This document shows, one piece after another, positions 12,884 to 24,653 of a stretch of 64,000 bases of DNA. A program made the translations under genes and the position numbers. The notes beneath the pieces are model-generated. The model saw only the letters and a program-made list of their open reading frames with translations, did no database searches and was not told the DNA's origin. This DNA comes from Aspidapion aeneum (taxonomy: Eukaryota; Arthropoda; Insecta; Coleoptera; Brentidae). The stretch lies in contig OY755046.1 of NCBI GenBank assembly GCA_963576565.1, forward strand, positions 50,586,786 to 50,650,785, written 5' to 3'. The stretch's first letter is position 1, and every line of letters starts with the position of its first letter.

Positions 12884-13449
12884 CACGGTGTTTCATGAAC
12901 ATCGAAACAGAGGCCTTTTTGTTTATCTTGAAATCTGTGTAACACGAAGCCCCTTCGAGGGGTATACTTTACTCCTATATTTTGAATAGGGAAAGTGGGT
13001 CTAGTGATACCTTGTTTTGAAGGTCCGTGTAAAAATGACAAAAATCTATCCATTAGTTTTTGAGATAATTGCCTTCAAAGTTTCAAATTTAACATGGACT
13101 GATAAAATAAAAATTTTGTTATTTTTCCGATTTCATTTTTATTTTATCATTCCATGTCAAATTTGAAAGCAAATATCTCAAAAACTAATCGATAAATTTT
13201 CGAAATTTTTACACGGTTGTTGTCAAGATATTCAAGAGAGCTTCAAAACAAGGTATCACTAGACCCAGTTTTCCTAATCAAAATAAAGAGGTAATGTATA
13301 CCCCTCGAAGGGGGTTCGTGCTACGAAAATTTCAAAATAGCCAAAAAGTGTTTCCCTCGCAAACAAAATCGACGTGTTCGAGCGTTTCTCCAAATTCGCA
13401 CTCTAAATACCCAAAAAGGCCTCTGTTTCGATGTTCGTGAAACACCGTG
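12884..13449. mobile_element. 566-bp foldback MITE with TA borders
   Basis: Starts CACGGTGTTTCATGAACATC after TA and ends GATGTTCGTGAAACACCGTG before TA. The arms continue inward for well over 150 bp on each side, sharing GAAACAGAGGCCTTTTTG and CCCCTTCGAGGGGTATAC and their complements, so most of the element can fold on itself. TA borders suggest Tc1/mariner-type mobilisation. An eroded relative lies at 1034-1400. Open frames at 12847-13053 and 13321-13506 are repeat sequence. Confidence 0.85.
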
Positions 13450-13902
13450 TATATTTTTTAGTAGATAATAATCATTAAAATACCGAAATAATTTATTTTT
13501 TGGCACACTAAGCTAAAAAATTTTTGGCACTCAAATATAGTGAAGAAAATTGTCAAATTCGGAAAAAATAACCAACTGGACAGACCTGTGATTAAAAAAT
13601 AACGTATTGTTAGCCATCCATACCATAGCTAGGTATGGAAGGCTAGTGGGATCGTCAAACACACTTTTCTTATTTTTACTCAATTTTAAGAATTTGGCAT
13701 AAAATTTTTGCGGTTCTCGTAGAAAAGGTCATTAGATTTTGGTGGGGTGGGAGTCTATAATCGGGTAGTAGTAGAGGGGTATAAATATTTTAAAAAACCA
13801 TAGCAGCTAGCTAGTTTTTTAAGTTGGATTAAGAATTAGTTTCAATAATATTTATTATAAGTCAAAAATTGCCAGTCAGGGTTTTTGAGATATAATTATT
13901 TT

Positions 13903-14592
13903 AAAAATACTCTGCTAATATATGGGCACCTAAGCTCACACTAGGTACTATAGTTATAGTGTACGTGTAAGGTAATACTAAAATATATTTTATTCAATTA
14001 CCTTTCGTTTGAGACCACACAAGCCATGTTTTGACTTAAACTCTAATTTTCGAAATCTACCCCAACCCTTAAAAAAAAAACTAAAATGTATTTTGTTTAA
14101 CTCCAGACTCAATTACCTTTTGTTTGATATCACACACGCGATATTTTCACATAAACATCAATTTTTGACATTTACCCCCACCCTTTTTTTAGAATAAACT
14201 AAAATGTATTTTGTTGACCTGCAGACTCAATTTACTTTCGTTTACACGCCATATTTTCACATAAACTCTAATTTTTAAAATCTACCCCCACCCTTTTATT
14301 TGGCTTGCGTTTGGTGGATTTTGTTCATTTTTAAATGGGACCATCTCGACCCAAGACCCAGCCTAGGTACCAAATTTCATTCAAATCGGGCAAGCGGTTT
14401 TTGAGTTATGCGCGTTGATCGTTACAGACAGACAGACATACAGACATACAGAGACACAGACAGACTGAGCGACAAAAAAGTTTCAAAATCATCTGAAACG
14501 CAAAGATATATAAAAATTTTTAAAATCGGAGCATCTTTTTTCTTCTCGAAAATATTAGGATCACCATAGCTCACACTACTATAGTATAGTGG
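13903..14592 (-). mobile_element. Element with AGCTCACAC hairpins at both ends, copy 1 (reverse)
   Basis: In reverse orientation this matches 24654-25245. Each end carries a small hairpin built from AGCTCACAC and GTGTGAGCT around CTATAG. The interior has two or three diverged units, each with GATATCACACACGC-type words and a CTACCCCCACCCTTTT block, followed by ACCAAATTTCATTCAAATCG and a GACAGACAGACA tract. The last phrase resembles the minisatellite unit at 14.9 kb, although the two elements are otherwise different. No protein is encoded. Confidence 0.75.
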
Positions 14593-14611
14593 TAGTTCGG
14601 TTCGGTTCGGT

Positions 14612-15730
14612 ATTTTTTAATTTTTAGTGCATTTTATGAAAGCTTGTGACTTAAAAAAAACATTTTACCAATTTATTTTCTACTTTTTAGTCTCAGCTAT
14701 CTACTCTATTAAATGAAAATATTTGTTCAATAACAGAACAGAAGAGTTTATTCTAGATTATAATGAAATCGCTGATCGTGAGTTGTTTGGAAACTCATTT
14801 TTCTATTGGGGGAAGGAGAGGGTGGGGGTAGAGGTAGAAATATATTTTTTGTTTGGGCTGTATTGCCATCGGACCTTTATGCATATACCAAATTTTATAA
14901 AAGTCATTTGAAGTGAAGTGTGTCAAAAACGCATTTTTTTATGGAAGGGGGTGGGGGGTAGGGGTGAGAGGTCATTTTTTCATTATTTTTGTATTGTCAT
15001 CGGACCACTATATGTATACCAAATTTCATCCAAATCGGATAATGGGAAGTGTGTCAAAAACGCATTTTTCTATAGATGGGGGTGGGGGTAGGAGTGGTGA
15101 GATTTTTTTTTTCAATGTTGTATTGTCATCGGACCACTATATGTATACCAAATTTCATCCAACTCGGATAATGGGAAGAGTGTCAAAAACGCATTTTCTA
15201 TGGAAGGGGGTGGGGGTAGGGTGGGAGGATATTTTTTTAAATGTTGTATTGTCATCGGACCACTATGTGTATACCAAATTTCATCCAAATCGGATATTGG
15301 GAAGTGTATCAAAAACTCATTTTTCTATGAAATGGGGTGGGGGTAGGGGTGGTAGGATATTTTTTTCGTAATGGTATTGTCATCGGATCACTATATGTAT
15401 ACCAAATTTCATCCAAATCGGATAACGGGAAGTGTGTCAAAGACAAAATTTTCTATGGAAGGGGGTGGGGGTAGGGGTGGGAGGATATTTTTTTCTTATT
15501 GTTGTATTATCATCGGACCGCTATGTGTATACCAAATTTTATCCAAATCGGATTACGGGAAGTGTGTCAAAAACACATTTTTCTATGAAAGGGGGTGGGG
15601 GTAGGGGTGGGAGGATATTTTTTTCTTAATGTTGTATTGTCATGGGACCACTATGTGTGTACCAAATTTCATCCAAATCGGATAATGGGAAGTGTGTCAA
15701 AAACGCTTCACAAGATTTGATAGTTAGTTA
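14612..15730 (+). repeat. Minisatellite-bearing element, copy 2 (expanded array)
   Basis: The leader from about 14612 and the terminal unit with tail match copy 1 at 3.78-4.35 kb nearly base for base. Between them lie about seven units of roughly 128 bp, against about three in copy 1. ACCAAATTT landmarks recur near 14888, 15018, 15147, 15276, 15402, 15532 and 15661. The right tail is separated from the array by two inserted MITEs and resumes at 16343 with GACAGAACATC. Open frames of up to 152 codons across the array are a by-product of the repeat. Confidence 0.88.
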
Positions 15731-16033
15731 GTTAAGGGGCCTACAGACACGCGAGCATTTCTTGAGATTAGTACGCGAACCAATCTCTGCATACATGTAC
15801 GTTTGGTGGAATTGCCTACACACACGAAGACAAAATTAAACGTTCTAAACATAAACACGATATTATCAGCGTTTTGCCTAGACACCGAGAGATTTGCTCG
15901 CGTACATTGTGCGCGCGAACTAATCTTCGAGAGATATTTTAGGCGGATATTGTCTACACACGAAGAGATTAGTATGCGCAAACTTGTACGCGCGTACTAA
16001 TCTCTGGAAATGTTCGCGTGTCTGTAGACCCCT
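15731..16033. mobile_element. PIF/Harbinger-type MITE, tandem copy A
   Basis: 303 bp with termini AGGGGCCTACAGACACGCGA and the complement TCGCGTGTCTGTAGACCCCT (one mismatch). TTA lies immediately on both sides (15728-15730 and 16034-16036). The interior is built from repeated inverted words such as GAGATTAGTACGCG and CGCGTACTAATCTC. A TTA duplication with these ends fits the PIF/Harbinger superfamily. The uninterrupted site GTTAGTTAGACAG exists at about 4315-4327 in copy 1 of the host repeat. Confidence 0.88.
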
Positions 16034-16036
16034 TTA

Positions 16037-16339
16037 AGGGGCCTACAGACACGCGAGCAGTTCTTGAGATTAGTACGCGCGAACTAATCTCTGCATACAT
16101 GTACGTTTGGTGGAATTGCCTACACACACGAAGACAAAATTAAACGTTCTAAACATATACACGATATTATCAATGCGTTTTGCCTAGACACCGAGAGATT
16201 TGCTCGCATACATCGTGCGCGCAAACTAATCTTTGAGAGATATTTTAGGCGGATATTGTCTACACACCAAGAGATTAGTATGCGCAAACTTGTACGCGCG
16301 TACTAATCTCTAGAAATGTTCGCGTGTCTGTAGGCCCCT
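16037..16339. mobile_element. PIF/Harbinger-type MITE, tandem copy B
   Basis: A second 303-bp copy of the same MITE, sharing the single TTA at 16034-16036 with copy A and bordered by TTA at 16340-16342. It differs from copy A at only a few positions. The arrangement is explained by insertion of a second element into the TTA created by the first, or by local duplication of the element. Confidence 0.88.
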
Positions 16340-16374
16340 TTAGACAGAACATCTGAAGTTAAATAAAAGCTTGT

Positions 16375-19300
16375 AAAAACTAGTTAATATTAAAAAAAAA
16401 AGTTTTTGATATGATGCTATTTCAAGTAGTATATTATAGACGCAAAATCTTAGGAATTAAGTATTGCATATTTTATATTGATGATCTGGCTTATTTGGAC
16501 ATAGAAGGAAAGTTTACCATCTTTGTAGACCATACAACGATTTTGTGGAAAGGTCCCAAAGCCATTATCCAAGACATCATCTTCAATGACATTAAGAAAA
16601 TCAAAGAGTGGTGTGATTGCAACCTCCTCTGTTTCAATATAAATAAAACCAATATTTTATCTTTCCGTTCCTCTATCTCAAATATAAGCTTGGGAAATCA
16701 GAATATTGAGGTGAAAGAGTCTGTAAAATTTTTGGGTATGATAGTTGATGAAAAATTAAACTTTCATGAACATATTAATCACCTTACTTCAAAATTATCA
16801 TCAGCATGTTTCGCTATTGGAGTGGTCAAAAGGGAGCTAAACTTTGAGTCGGCAAGGATGGTGTATTTCTCCCTATTTGAGTCTCGCCTGAGATATGGTT
16901 TGGCTTTCTGGGGTCTTTGTTCAGCGCCTTTTTTCAGTCAGTGCTTATTATCCAAAAACGAGCTATAAGAAGATTATATAATGCTAACCCTCGCGAACAC
17001 TGCAAGCCTTTATTTAAAACAGCTAGAATCCTAACTCTTCCTTGTCTCTTTATACTGGAAACTGTTAGCCTTGTTCACAAGAAATAACTGCAACAGGATA
17101 TTCATACCAACGTCGGCCATTACACAACTCGGCAATCTGAGAATCTACCCTTGCCAATACCAAGATTAACTCTAACAAAAAAATCACTTATCTATGAAAG
17201 CATAAAACTTTATAATCACCTGCCAATTATAATTAGGAGAATTCAAAATTCAAAACTATTTAAAAAGGCAGTTTGTTCTTGTTTAGAAGAAAAAATGTTT
17301 TATAGCTGTGATGAGTATTATGGGGAGACCTTAGATTTTACTATGGGTTAACGGCTGTGATGAACTAAAATAAGAAAACGTTATGACAGAATCTTTTTAA
17401 ATATGTTTGACTTTTTTTTAACTTTCAAATATTAGTGTAATGTCGTCGTGTATAAAACATTTTTTGTGTGTTTTTGTTGTTGTGTTGGGCCATTGTTTGG
17501 CTCTGTTAATGTTTTTATGTTTGTGTTTTTTTATTTTTATTTAGTCTTAAATATATAATTTGAAAATAGGTACCGAGATAGATAAATTTAGGAAACTTAA
17601 GAATTTGGTAGATAATAAGAATATTTTTTGCTTTGTCAATAAGATTTACTCTTCCGACAATAAAGCTTGTTTGAATTGAATTGAAAAAAATATTTATTTA
17701 TGGATACATATATTGCAAATGTTTTTGTTTACAAAATCATTAAAATGCGTAAGAACTTGTCAACTTGGACAAAACACAGTACTTATGTATTGAAAACGAA
17801 TCAAGTGAGTTAGAACTAGACAATTAACAAACAATATCTCCATGTACTTGCGTGTCACATTTGATAACATAATTTTATGGAGCAGAGAGATAAAAAATAA
17901 TATAAAATATAACATATATAAAACAATGGTGAAAAGCACGCTGTTGTATGGAATAGACATGTCGCGTAACAGAAAAATACAAAACAAAAATGGAACAGAT
18001 CATAATAAGAAATGAGATCATAAAAGAAAGAATGGGAATTAAGGGAAGCATAACGGATGACATCACTAAAAGACAACTGATATGGTACAGCCATGTACAA
18101 CAAATGAACGAAAGAAAACTAAAGAAGGTTCTAGAATGGCAGCCAATAGGCCGCAGAAACAAGAATGACAACAGTCAATCCAAAGATCAATGAGTCAAAA
18201 AACCTGACAGAAGAGCACAACCCAAACCCACATAGTAGTAGTATCAATCAATACAAATATACAGTAAAAAGGGCTTTTTTGTTATCGCTTATCTAAGAAA
18301 CTATTTAACCGATTTCAATAAAATGTTGCCTACATGTTCTACCAGTTATTCTGCTTTGTTAAGCGATACGAGGCATGCCAGTCGGCCAAAGCAGCCCAGG
18401 CAGTTATTATAGAACTAGTTTATATTAAAAAAGTTTTTAATATGATGCAATTTCTAGTAGACACACTGTATATTATAGACGCAAAATCTTAAAAATTAAG
18501 TATTGCATATTTATTTATGGTTACATATATTAGAAATGTTTTTGTTTACAAAATTATTAAAATGCGTAAGAATTAGTGAACGTGGACAAGACACAGTACT
18601 TATGTATTGGAAACGAATCAAGTGAGTTAGAACTAGACAATGAACAAACAATATCTCCATGCTCTTGGGTGTCACATTTAATAAGATAATTATATGGAGC
18701 AGAGAGATAAAAAAGAATGTAAAATATAACATATATGAAACAATGGTGAAAAGCACGCTGTTGTATGGAATAAACTTGTCGCGTAACAGAAAAATACGAA
18801 ACAAAAATGGAACAGATCATATAAGAAATGAGATCATAAAAGAAAGAATGGGAATCGAGGGAAGGATAACAGATGACATCACTAAAAGACAACTGATATG
18901 GTACGACCATGTACAACAAATGAACGAAAGAAAACCAAAGCAGGTCCTAGAATGGTAGCCAATAGGCCGCAGAAACTAGAATGACAAGTCAATCCAAAGT
19001 TCAATGAGTCAAAAAACCTGACAGAAGATGATTGTCAGGATTGAAGGAGGTGGAGAATAGGCGTCGGACAACGTAGAAAAAAGTTTTAAACCGACATAGT
19101 AGTAGTATCAATCAATACAAATATAAAGTAAAAGGGCTTTTTTTGTTATCGCTAATCTCACAAACTATTTAACCGATTTCAATGAAATTTAGCCTACATA
19201 TTCTACCAGTTATTCTGCTTGGTTAAGGCGATACGAGGCGTGCCAGTCGGCCAAAGCAGCTCAGGCGGTTATTATAAAACTAGTTAATATTAAAAAAGTT

Positions 19301-20345
19301 TTTGATATGATGCAATTTCAAGTAGACACACTGTATATTATAGACGCAAAATCTTGGGAATTAAGTATTGCATATTTATTTATGGTTACATATATTGCAA
19401 ATGTTTTTGTTCACAAAATCATTAAAATGCGTAAGAATTAGTGAACGTGGACAAGACACAGTACTTATGTATTGGAAACGAATCAAGTTAGTTAGACCTA
19501 GACAATGAACAAACAATATCTCCATGCACTTGGGTGTCACATTTGATAAGATAATTTTATGGAGCAGAGAGATAAAAAAGAATGTAAAATATAACATATA
19601 TGAAACAATGGTGAAAAGCACGCTGTTGTATGGAATAGACTTGTCGCGTAACAGAAAAATACAAAACAAAAATGGAACAGATCATATAAGAAATGAGATC
19701 ATAAAAGAAAGAATGGGAATCGAGGGAAGCATAACGGATTACATCACTAAAAGACAACTGATATGGTACGGCCATGTACAACAAATGAACGAAAGAAAAC
19801 CAAAGCAGGTCCTAGAATGAGAGGCAAATAGGCCGCAGAAACTAGAATGACAACAGTCAATCCAAAGATCAATGAGTCAAAAAACCTGACAGAAGATGAT
19901 TGTCAGGATCGAAGGAGGTGGAGAATAGGCGTCGGACAACGTAGAAAAAAGTTTTAAACCGACATAGTAGTATCAAATATAAAGTAAAAGGGCTTTTTTG
20001 TTATCGCTAATCTCACAAACTATTTAACCGATTTCAATGAAATTTAGCCTACATGTTCTACCAGTTATTCTGCTTGGTTAAGGCGATACGAGGCGTGCCA
20101 GTCGGCCAATGCAGCCCAGGCGGGTATTATAAAACTAGTTAATATTAAAAAAGTTTTTGATATGATGCAATTTCAAGTAGACACAATATTAAAAAAGTTT
20201 TTGATATGATGCAATTTCAAGTAGACACACTGTATATTATAGACGCAAAATCTTGGGAATTAAGTATTGCATATTTATTTATGGTTACATATATTGCAAA
20301 TGTTCTTGTTTACAAAACGATTAATATGCGTAAGAATTAATTTGT
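16375..20345 (+). repeat. Tandem array of LINE 3'-end units, about 0.86-kb period
   Basis: Units begin at ACTAGTTAATATTAAAAAAG (near 16377, 18416, 19274 and 20130). The first contains a LINE insertion; the last is truncated near 20345. Each unit carries the C-terminal tail of an RTE-like reverse transcriptase on the plus strand: KSTLLYGIDLSRNRKIQNKN, then IRNEIIKERMGIEG, then QLIWYGHVQQMNERKPKQVL, ending near GACAGAAGATGATTGTCAG. A 3' untranslated part with GGGCTTTTTTGTTATCGCT follows. No unit has an intact catalytic domain. The opposite-strand open frames in this region are shadows. A reversed relative of the same LINE is at 5765-7180. Confidence 0.85.
16474..17689 (+). pseudogene. 5'-truncated Jockey/CR1-like LINE inserted in the array
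   Basis: The insertion splits a unit at GCATATTTATTTATGG and is flanked by a 6-bp direct repeat, ATATTT (16468-16473 and 17690-17695). Translation starts within the RT domain at YIDDLAYLDIEGKF, and continues into FVDHTTILW, which is the FADD box with both essential acidic positions corrupted. It runs on through VKFLGMIVDEKLNFHEHI and ARMVYFSLFESRLRYGLAFW. A frameshift near 16930 leads into RAIRRLYNANPREHC, and a last part at 17151-17351 reads SLIYESIKLYNHLP and onward. The 3' end is a TTGAATTGAATTGAA tail. Dead on arrival and further decayed. Confidence 0.85.
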
Positions 20346-20901
20346 TTCATTAATCGCTTGTTTGATATTAAAATTATTATAAACAAAATGATTAAAACAA
20401 ATTGCTTTAACATGATTTTTTCTTGCTTTCGTGTTTCCCGAAGTACAGCGCATCTACACATCTGGGAAAATTGTAAACATGAATTTTAGATTTTTCAAAA
20501 ATATGCAACCTCAAATTCAAATTCCAGTTCCAATGTTGACGTAAATAACGAAACAAAGTATCATTGTATGACGCATCCAACGTCAATAATTTTAAAATAC
20601 CAAAATATTGTTTTTTAAATCTGCATGAAAAACAATATTTGTTTGAGTTTAAGATTACTAAATAGATCCATGACGGATCTGATGCCTTCCCAGCCCACTG
20701 GCACACTCCAAGTAAACTTCACGCTATATCATCCTTGAAAACAGTTTTTGAAAATATCTCACAAATTAAAGCTTTTACGAAGTTTTTGGTTATAACACAA
20801 ATTATCGAGGAAAATGTGTTCTACTATTCCGAAATCCGATAATTAATGAGCTTCCCCGTTAAAAAATTTTAATTTTTTTAAAATGTATTAACTGTCATTA
20901 G

Positions 20902-21770
20902 TAGTAATGTAAATGGAAATATTTCCGTTGGAAATATTTCCATGGAAATGGAAATATTGGAAATTTCCGAAGGTGTCTCGGAAATATTGGAAATATTAAA
21001 AAAAATATTATCTTTCATATTTTGTAACCTTAGGGAGCTTTCTTAAATTACGCAACGCAATAATTTAGAATTTTTGACCCCCACCCCCTCTTAACGCAAT
21101 TTCAAGAAAAAACAAATCAAAATAACATTGACCCACATAGCACAAATCAAAAAACGTTAAAAACACACACTTTTTTAAATTTAATAGGTCGCTTTTTAAC
21201 GTTATTTTCAAAATCACGTTATTTCGGTGTGATTTTAACGTGGTTTTAAAAATAACGTTAAAAAGCGACCTATTAAACTTAAAAAAGCGTAAATTTTTAA
21301 CGTTGTTTTGATTTGTGCTATGTGGGGAGTGTAACGCAAGGCCAAAACCCCCCCTTGATCATTACGTAATTTAAGGATAGGCCCTTATAAGAATTAAACT
21401 TACTATAGAACAATTTTTATTTCCGATACTATTGAAGATTTTGAGGAAGTAAACTGGCAAGACGATGTTATTAAGTATGATGCTGATGACAGCGATGAAG
21501 ATATGCCTCTTGCTCGACTGGTGAATAGTGTAGTGATTCAAGAATGAGATTTTTGTTGTACAAATTTGACCTTATTTCTGTATATTTGTTTGAAGAATAA
21601 CTCCTGATTTGTGTTCATGTATAAGCCTTCTGCATTTTCCGGTGTTTTGTTATGATTTTAAAAATAAATATTTCCTTTTTTCTTATTTTTTTAATATTTC
21701 ATATATTTCCATATATTTCCAATGTTTCAGGAAAAATTTCCGAAAATATATTTCTGGAAATTTTACATTA
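20902..21770 (+). mobile_element. hAT-like element with a transposase C-terminal remnant
   Basis: Left end TAGTAATGTAAATGG, right end AAATTTTACATTA, with GTCATTAG on both sides (20894-20901 and 21771-21778), an 8-bp duplication. Subterminal regions are rich in GGAAATATT words on both sides. A plus-strand coding remnant at about 21425-21547 reads TIEDFEEVNWQDDVIKYDAD and ends a few residues later at a TGA after VIQE; the acidic tail resembles transposase C-termini, but the family is not proven. The two ends match for only about nine bases, so the assignment is moderate. Confidence 0.6.
21033..21387. mobile_element. MITE inside the hAT element, with a palindrome inside it
   Basis: The ends AGGGAGCTTTCTTAAATTACG-like and CGTAATTTAAGGATAGGCCC are related to the MITE at 24109-24274. 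A further block, 21132-21327, is a nearly complete palindrome. It begins CCCACATAGCACAAATC, ends GATTTGTGCTATGTGGG, and has long inner arms with TAATAGGTCGCTTTTTAACG. This makes four layers of insertion at one site. Confidence 0.7.
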
Positions 21771-21827
21771 GTCATTAGCATTAATGGATTTTGAAAAAAA
21801 ACCAAATCAGCTCTTTATAGTATTGAT

Positions 21828-22364
21828 ATAGTTATTTACCTAACAAGTGCGAAAAGTGGTACTTTTCCGCATTCGACCAAGGGAGGAAAAGATAGTTTCG
21901 TCAAGAGTTAAGTACAATGTTTTTCCTACGAGTGTTTTTGTCCATCTTCTTTATGAAAAAAACATAATTCGCAAAGATTTTATAATAATGCTAGAAAATG
22001 ATACATAAGATAGAATAGTTACATAAATCATTTAATTAGTCCTAAATATCTTCATTTTTAACAAAACAAAAATCGCGCGGAAAAGTTTAAGTAACAATAA
22101 CGAAAAAGTAACGATGGTAAATATTGAAATGGAAAGTTCACTTTGTGTTTGCTGCATGCTGTAATATAGCAGATGCCGCAGCATCTTGAAGAACGTCGTT
22201 TATTTGAATTTGATTGGTTGGTGTTTGGCCCACTACAGAAATGCCTTGATCAGTTTGCTGCTGAGAATTACTAGTGTAGTGAATGGAGGAAGGTATATTG
22301 GTCTGTATGCTTCTGGTATCATCGGTACAGCAGCACTTCTTGAAAATGACACTTGTGTGTAGAA
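21828..22364 (-). mobile_element. Truncated copy of the TTTCCGCAC element family
   Basis: The left end ATAGTTATTTACCTAACAAG and the adjoining TTTTCCGCA words match, in reverse, the right end of the element ending near 62517. A minus-strand coding remnant (about 22364 to 22138) reads IQTNIPSSIHYTSNSQQQTD and QGISVVGQTPTNQ, closely similar to the plus-strand remnant at 61.7-62.0 kb. I do not recognise the protein. This copy breaks off inside that coding region. Confidence 0.7.
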
Positions 22365-22493
22365 GGAGGAATGAAAATTGGCCCAGCGGTTCCGGAGTTA
22401 TCGTGGGCTTAACATACACATACACACACCCACACACGGATAGACGTCACGACAAACCACACTCTAGCCAATGCTGCGCGGGCTAGGAAGGTA

Positions 22494-23599
22494 AAAATAA
22501 TAGAAATAGAGGAAAAAATGGAATATTCCTGTTAAAAAACACACAATTTTAAATAAACTACAGCGGTTCATATCAACTAAGATACCTACTTTGTTAAAAC
22601 ATTTAATATATTTTTAAAAGATTATGTAAAATTTTTAATTAGTGTATTTATTTATAGTCATATTATTTTTACTGTAAAAACTGATTAAGGCGTGTTCTGA
22701 CAGTGTACAGAAAATGGTAGTAACAGGGATTGCCTTAAAATTTGCAGAATTCCCAGGAAAAATAATTATTGTTTACTGCGCATTAATTTTTTTAATATAT
22801 TCCATGATATTACCGTTTATATTTTTAGGAACTCTTATTTATTAGAGAACACGTTTACTGTGTGGAATAATATTTTTCATTTACTCTCACACGTCCCTAA
22901 CTTCAAAAAATCATATATTTTATAATAGAAGGTCAAATGTAACGAATCAGACATCAGTTTACTTACAGAAAACCTTATTCTTATAGAAAAAAATATACCA
23001 TTATTGTTTGGTAGCCATATTTGTCTTAATCCGCGATTAAACTCTGATCTTGTTAAAATTTGCAAACTACGCCCCAACTTTGGCGCGCCGTAAAGCAAAA
23101 ACTATTGGTCGGAGCGAAAAAATGCATAGAACCAAAGTTGTGCGCAATTTTGTTTTCTACATATTTTATTTGAACTTTTTTTTTATAGCACCTACTCCAA
23201 CGGTGCTATTTTCCTCCAAGCGCCGCGATGCAGAGTTTTTATCCCCCCTCCCCTCGAGCGGCAACTCCCCGAGGTCGCAAACTTAGATGTACTTAGATCA
23301 GGGGACCTATGTCTACCATCTCACCAAATTTCATTGTTGTCCGACCTTTTGCAAATAGATCCCAATATTTTGTATCCAACAAGTACCTAACGGTTGGCCT
23401 ATTAAGTATAGAAAATTTTTCGTTTCTTTTTAATTAATAATTACAACTTACAGATTAAAAAAGGTGTGTTTCAGGGAGGTGTGTCTATAATGTTATTGAC
23501 CAAATTATACAATTTTATAATTTAAATAGTAAATTGTTGCTCGTAATCAATCATACGGGGAATGGCAAGTAGTTATGTATGTGTTACCTTTATTATGTA
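22494..23599. other. Intergenic, no gene recognised
   Basis: No exon or element could be assigned. A 23.2-kb patch (TCCTCCAAGCGCCGCGATGC) is more GC-rich than its surroundings but shows no coding or RNA structure that I can name. Confidence 0.45.
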
Positions 23600-24045
23600 C
23601 AGAGTGTCCCAAAGTCGATGTTTTTAGTTGGTTTCAGGTGTTCCTAGAAAACAATATTGACAAATTTCATGTAAATTTTTATTTTATTTTTTATATTGGT
23701 TATTTTTATTTTGTTTATTGGGTTTAAAATATTTTAAAATGATCAAATGAATAAATTAATCAAAAATAAAGAGTTAATAATAAAATAAAAATAAAAAAAT
23801 TTAAAAAAAATAAAATAAAATACTGAATGTGATACATCATATTAGAGAAATCTTTTTAAAAATCGAATAAAAATACAAACATAAACTAAAAGTGACAGTT
23901 AAAATTTAATTTGACAGTTTTTTTTTATAAAAAAACTATAAACAAGCAATTTAAAATTGAGGCTTGCAAGTGGGGGGTTCAGTTTTTTCGGTCTCCTCTA
24001 GGAATACCTGAAACATCTCAAAAATAACGAATTAGGGACACCCTG
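23600..24045. mobile_element. 446-bp TA-flanked MITE (CAGAGTGTCCC type)
   Basis: TA-CAGAGTGTCCC at the left and GGGACACCCTG-TA at the right. Further inside, GGTTTCAGGTGTTCCTAG is mirrored by CTAGGAATACCTGAAAC. Related single ends with GTGTCCC are at 35564, 37046 and 59638. TA borders point to Tc1/mariner-type mobilisation. No coding capacity. Confidence 0.75.
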
Positions 24046-24108
24046 TACAGTTTGTTGGGATAAACTCTTTTTCTTAATATAGGTCACAGGGAATTAAAAG
24101 GGGGAAAA

Positions 24109-24274
24109 GGGACCATTCTTAAATAACGTAACGCTCACGGTGGGGAGGGAGGGGGTTAACCTTGCGTTACACTTACTGATTTGTTTAATGTCTTTTTTCT
24201 TCTAAATGCGTTACGAGGGGGAGTTTGGGTCAAAAAACCTGAATTTTTGCTTTACGTAATTTAAGAATGTTTCC
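24109..24274. mobile_element. Small MITE with ACGTAA-containing termini
   Basis: Left end GGGACCATTCTTAAATAACG and right end CTTTACGTAATTTAAGAATG are inverted copies. The centre has GTAACGC and GCGTTAC words around a TTAATGTC core. Related to the MITE at 21033-21387. Confidence 0.7.
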
Positions 24275-24653
24275 AAAGAAAAAACAAAAACTTTTGCACA
24301 AAATCTTTGTTTTTAAAAATAATGATGTCAATTAGCTCGTAAGATATCAAAACATTTGTTATATTTAGGTTAAGTTCATGGCAATTGAGAAACATAACAT
24401 TTTTGTGGATTGTGGAAGAAATAAATTTGAAGAAAGCTTAAAAAGGAAGGACAATTTCTTTCATGGACGAAACAGATAAAAATAATTACAAATTAGACAA
24501 GACAAACCCAGATACTCGTATTAGAATTATAAATAATCTTTTGAACTTTTAACCAAAAATACTTGAACTTGGAGATACAAGGTTACTTTTTAACATCCAA
24601 TTTGATCACATTACAAAAATTTTAAAAATCCTACTACGATATCTTTGTCATTT

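Larger units (their letters stand above)
20683..22493. mobile_element. TACCTTCC-type MITE, copy 2, with nested insertions
   Basis: The left end (GATGCCTTCCCAGCCC) and the right end (GGGCTAGGAAGGTA) match the 8446-8909 element, as do internal segments at 20700-20890, 21779-21827 and 22365-22493. Two foreign blocks split it: a hAT element (20902-21770) and a fragment of a different TIR family (about 21828-22364). Removing them restores a roughly 0.4-kb element. Confidence 0.75.

Noticed and set aside
14913..15629. Several overlapping open frames (up to 152 codons, repeated TKFHPNRIMGS-like text)
   Set aside because: They are translations of the 128-bp minisatellite in different phases; the peptide repeats because the DNA repeats.
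17760..19784. Minus-strand open frames rich in Phe and Tyr
   Set aside because: Antisense shadows of the LINE tail units, repeated with the array.
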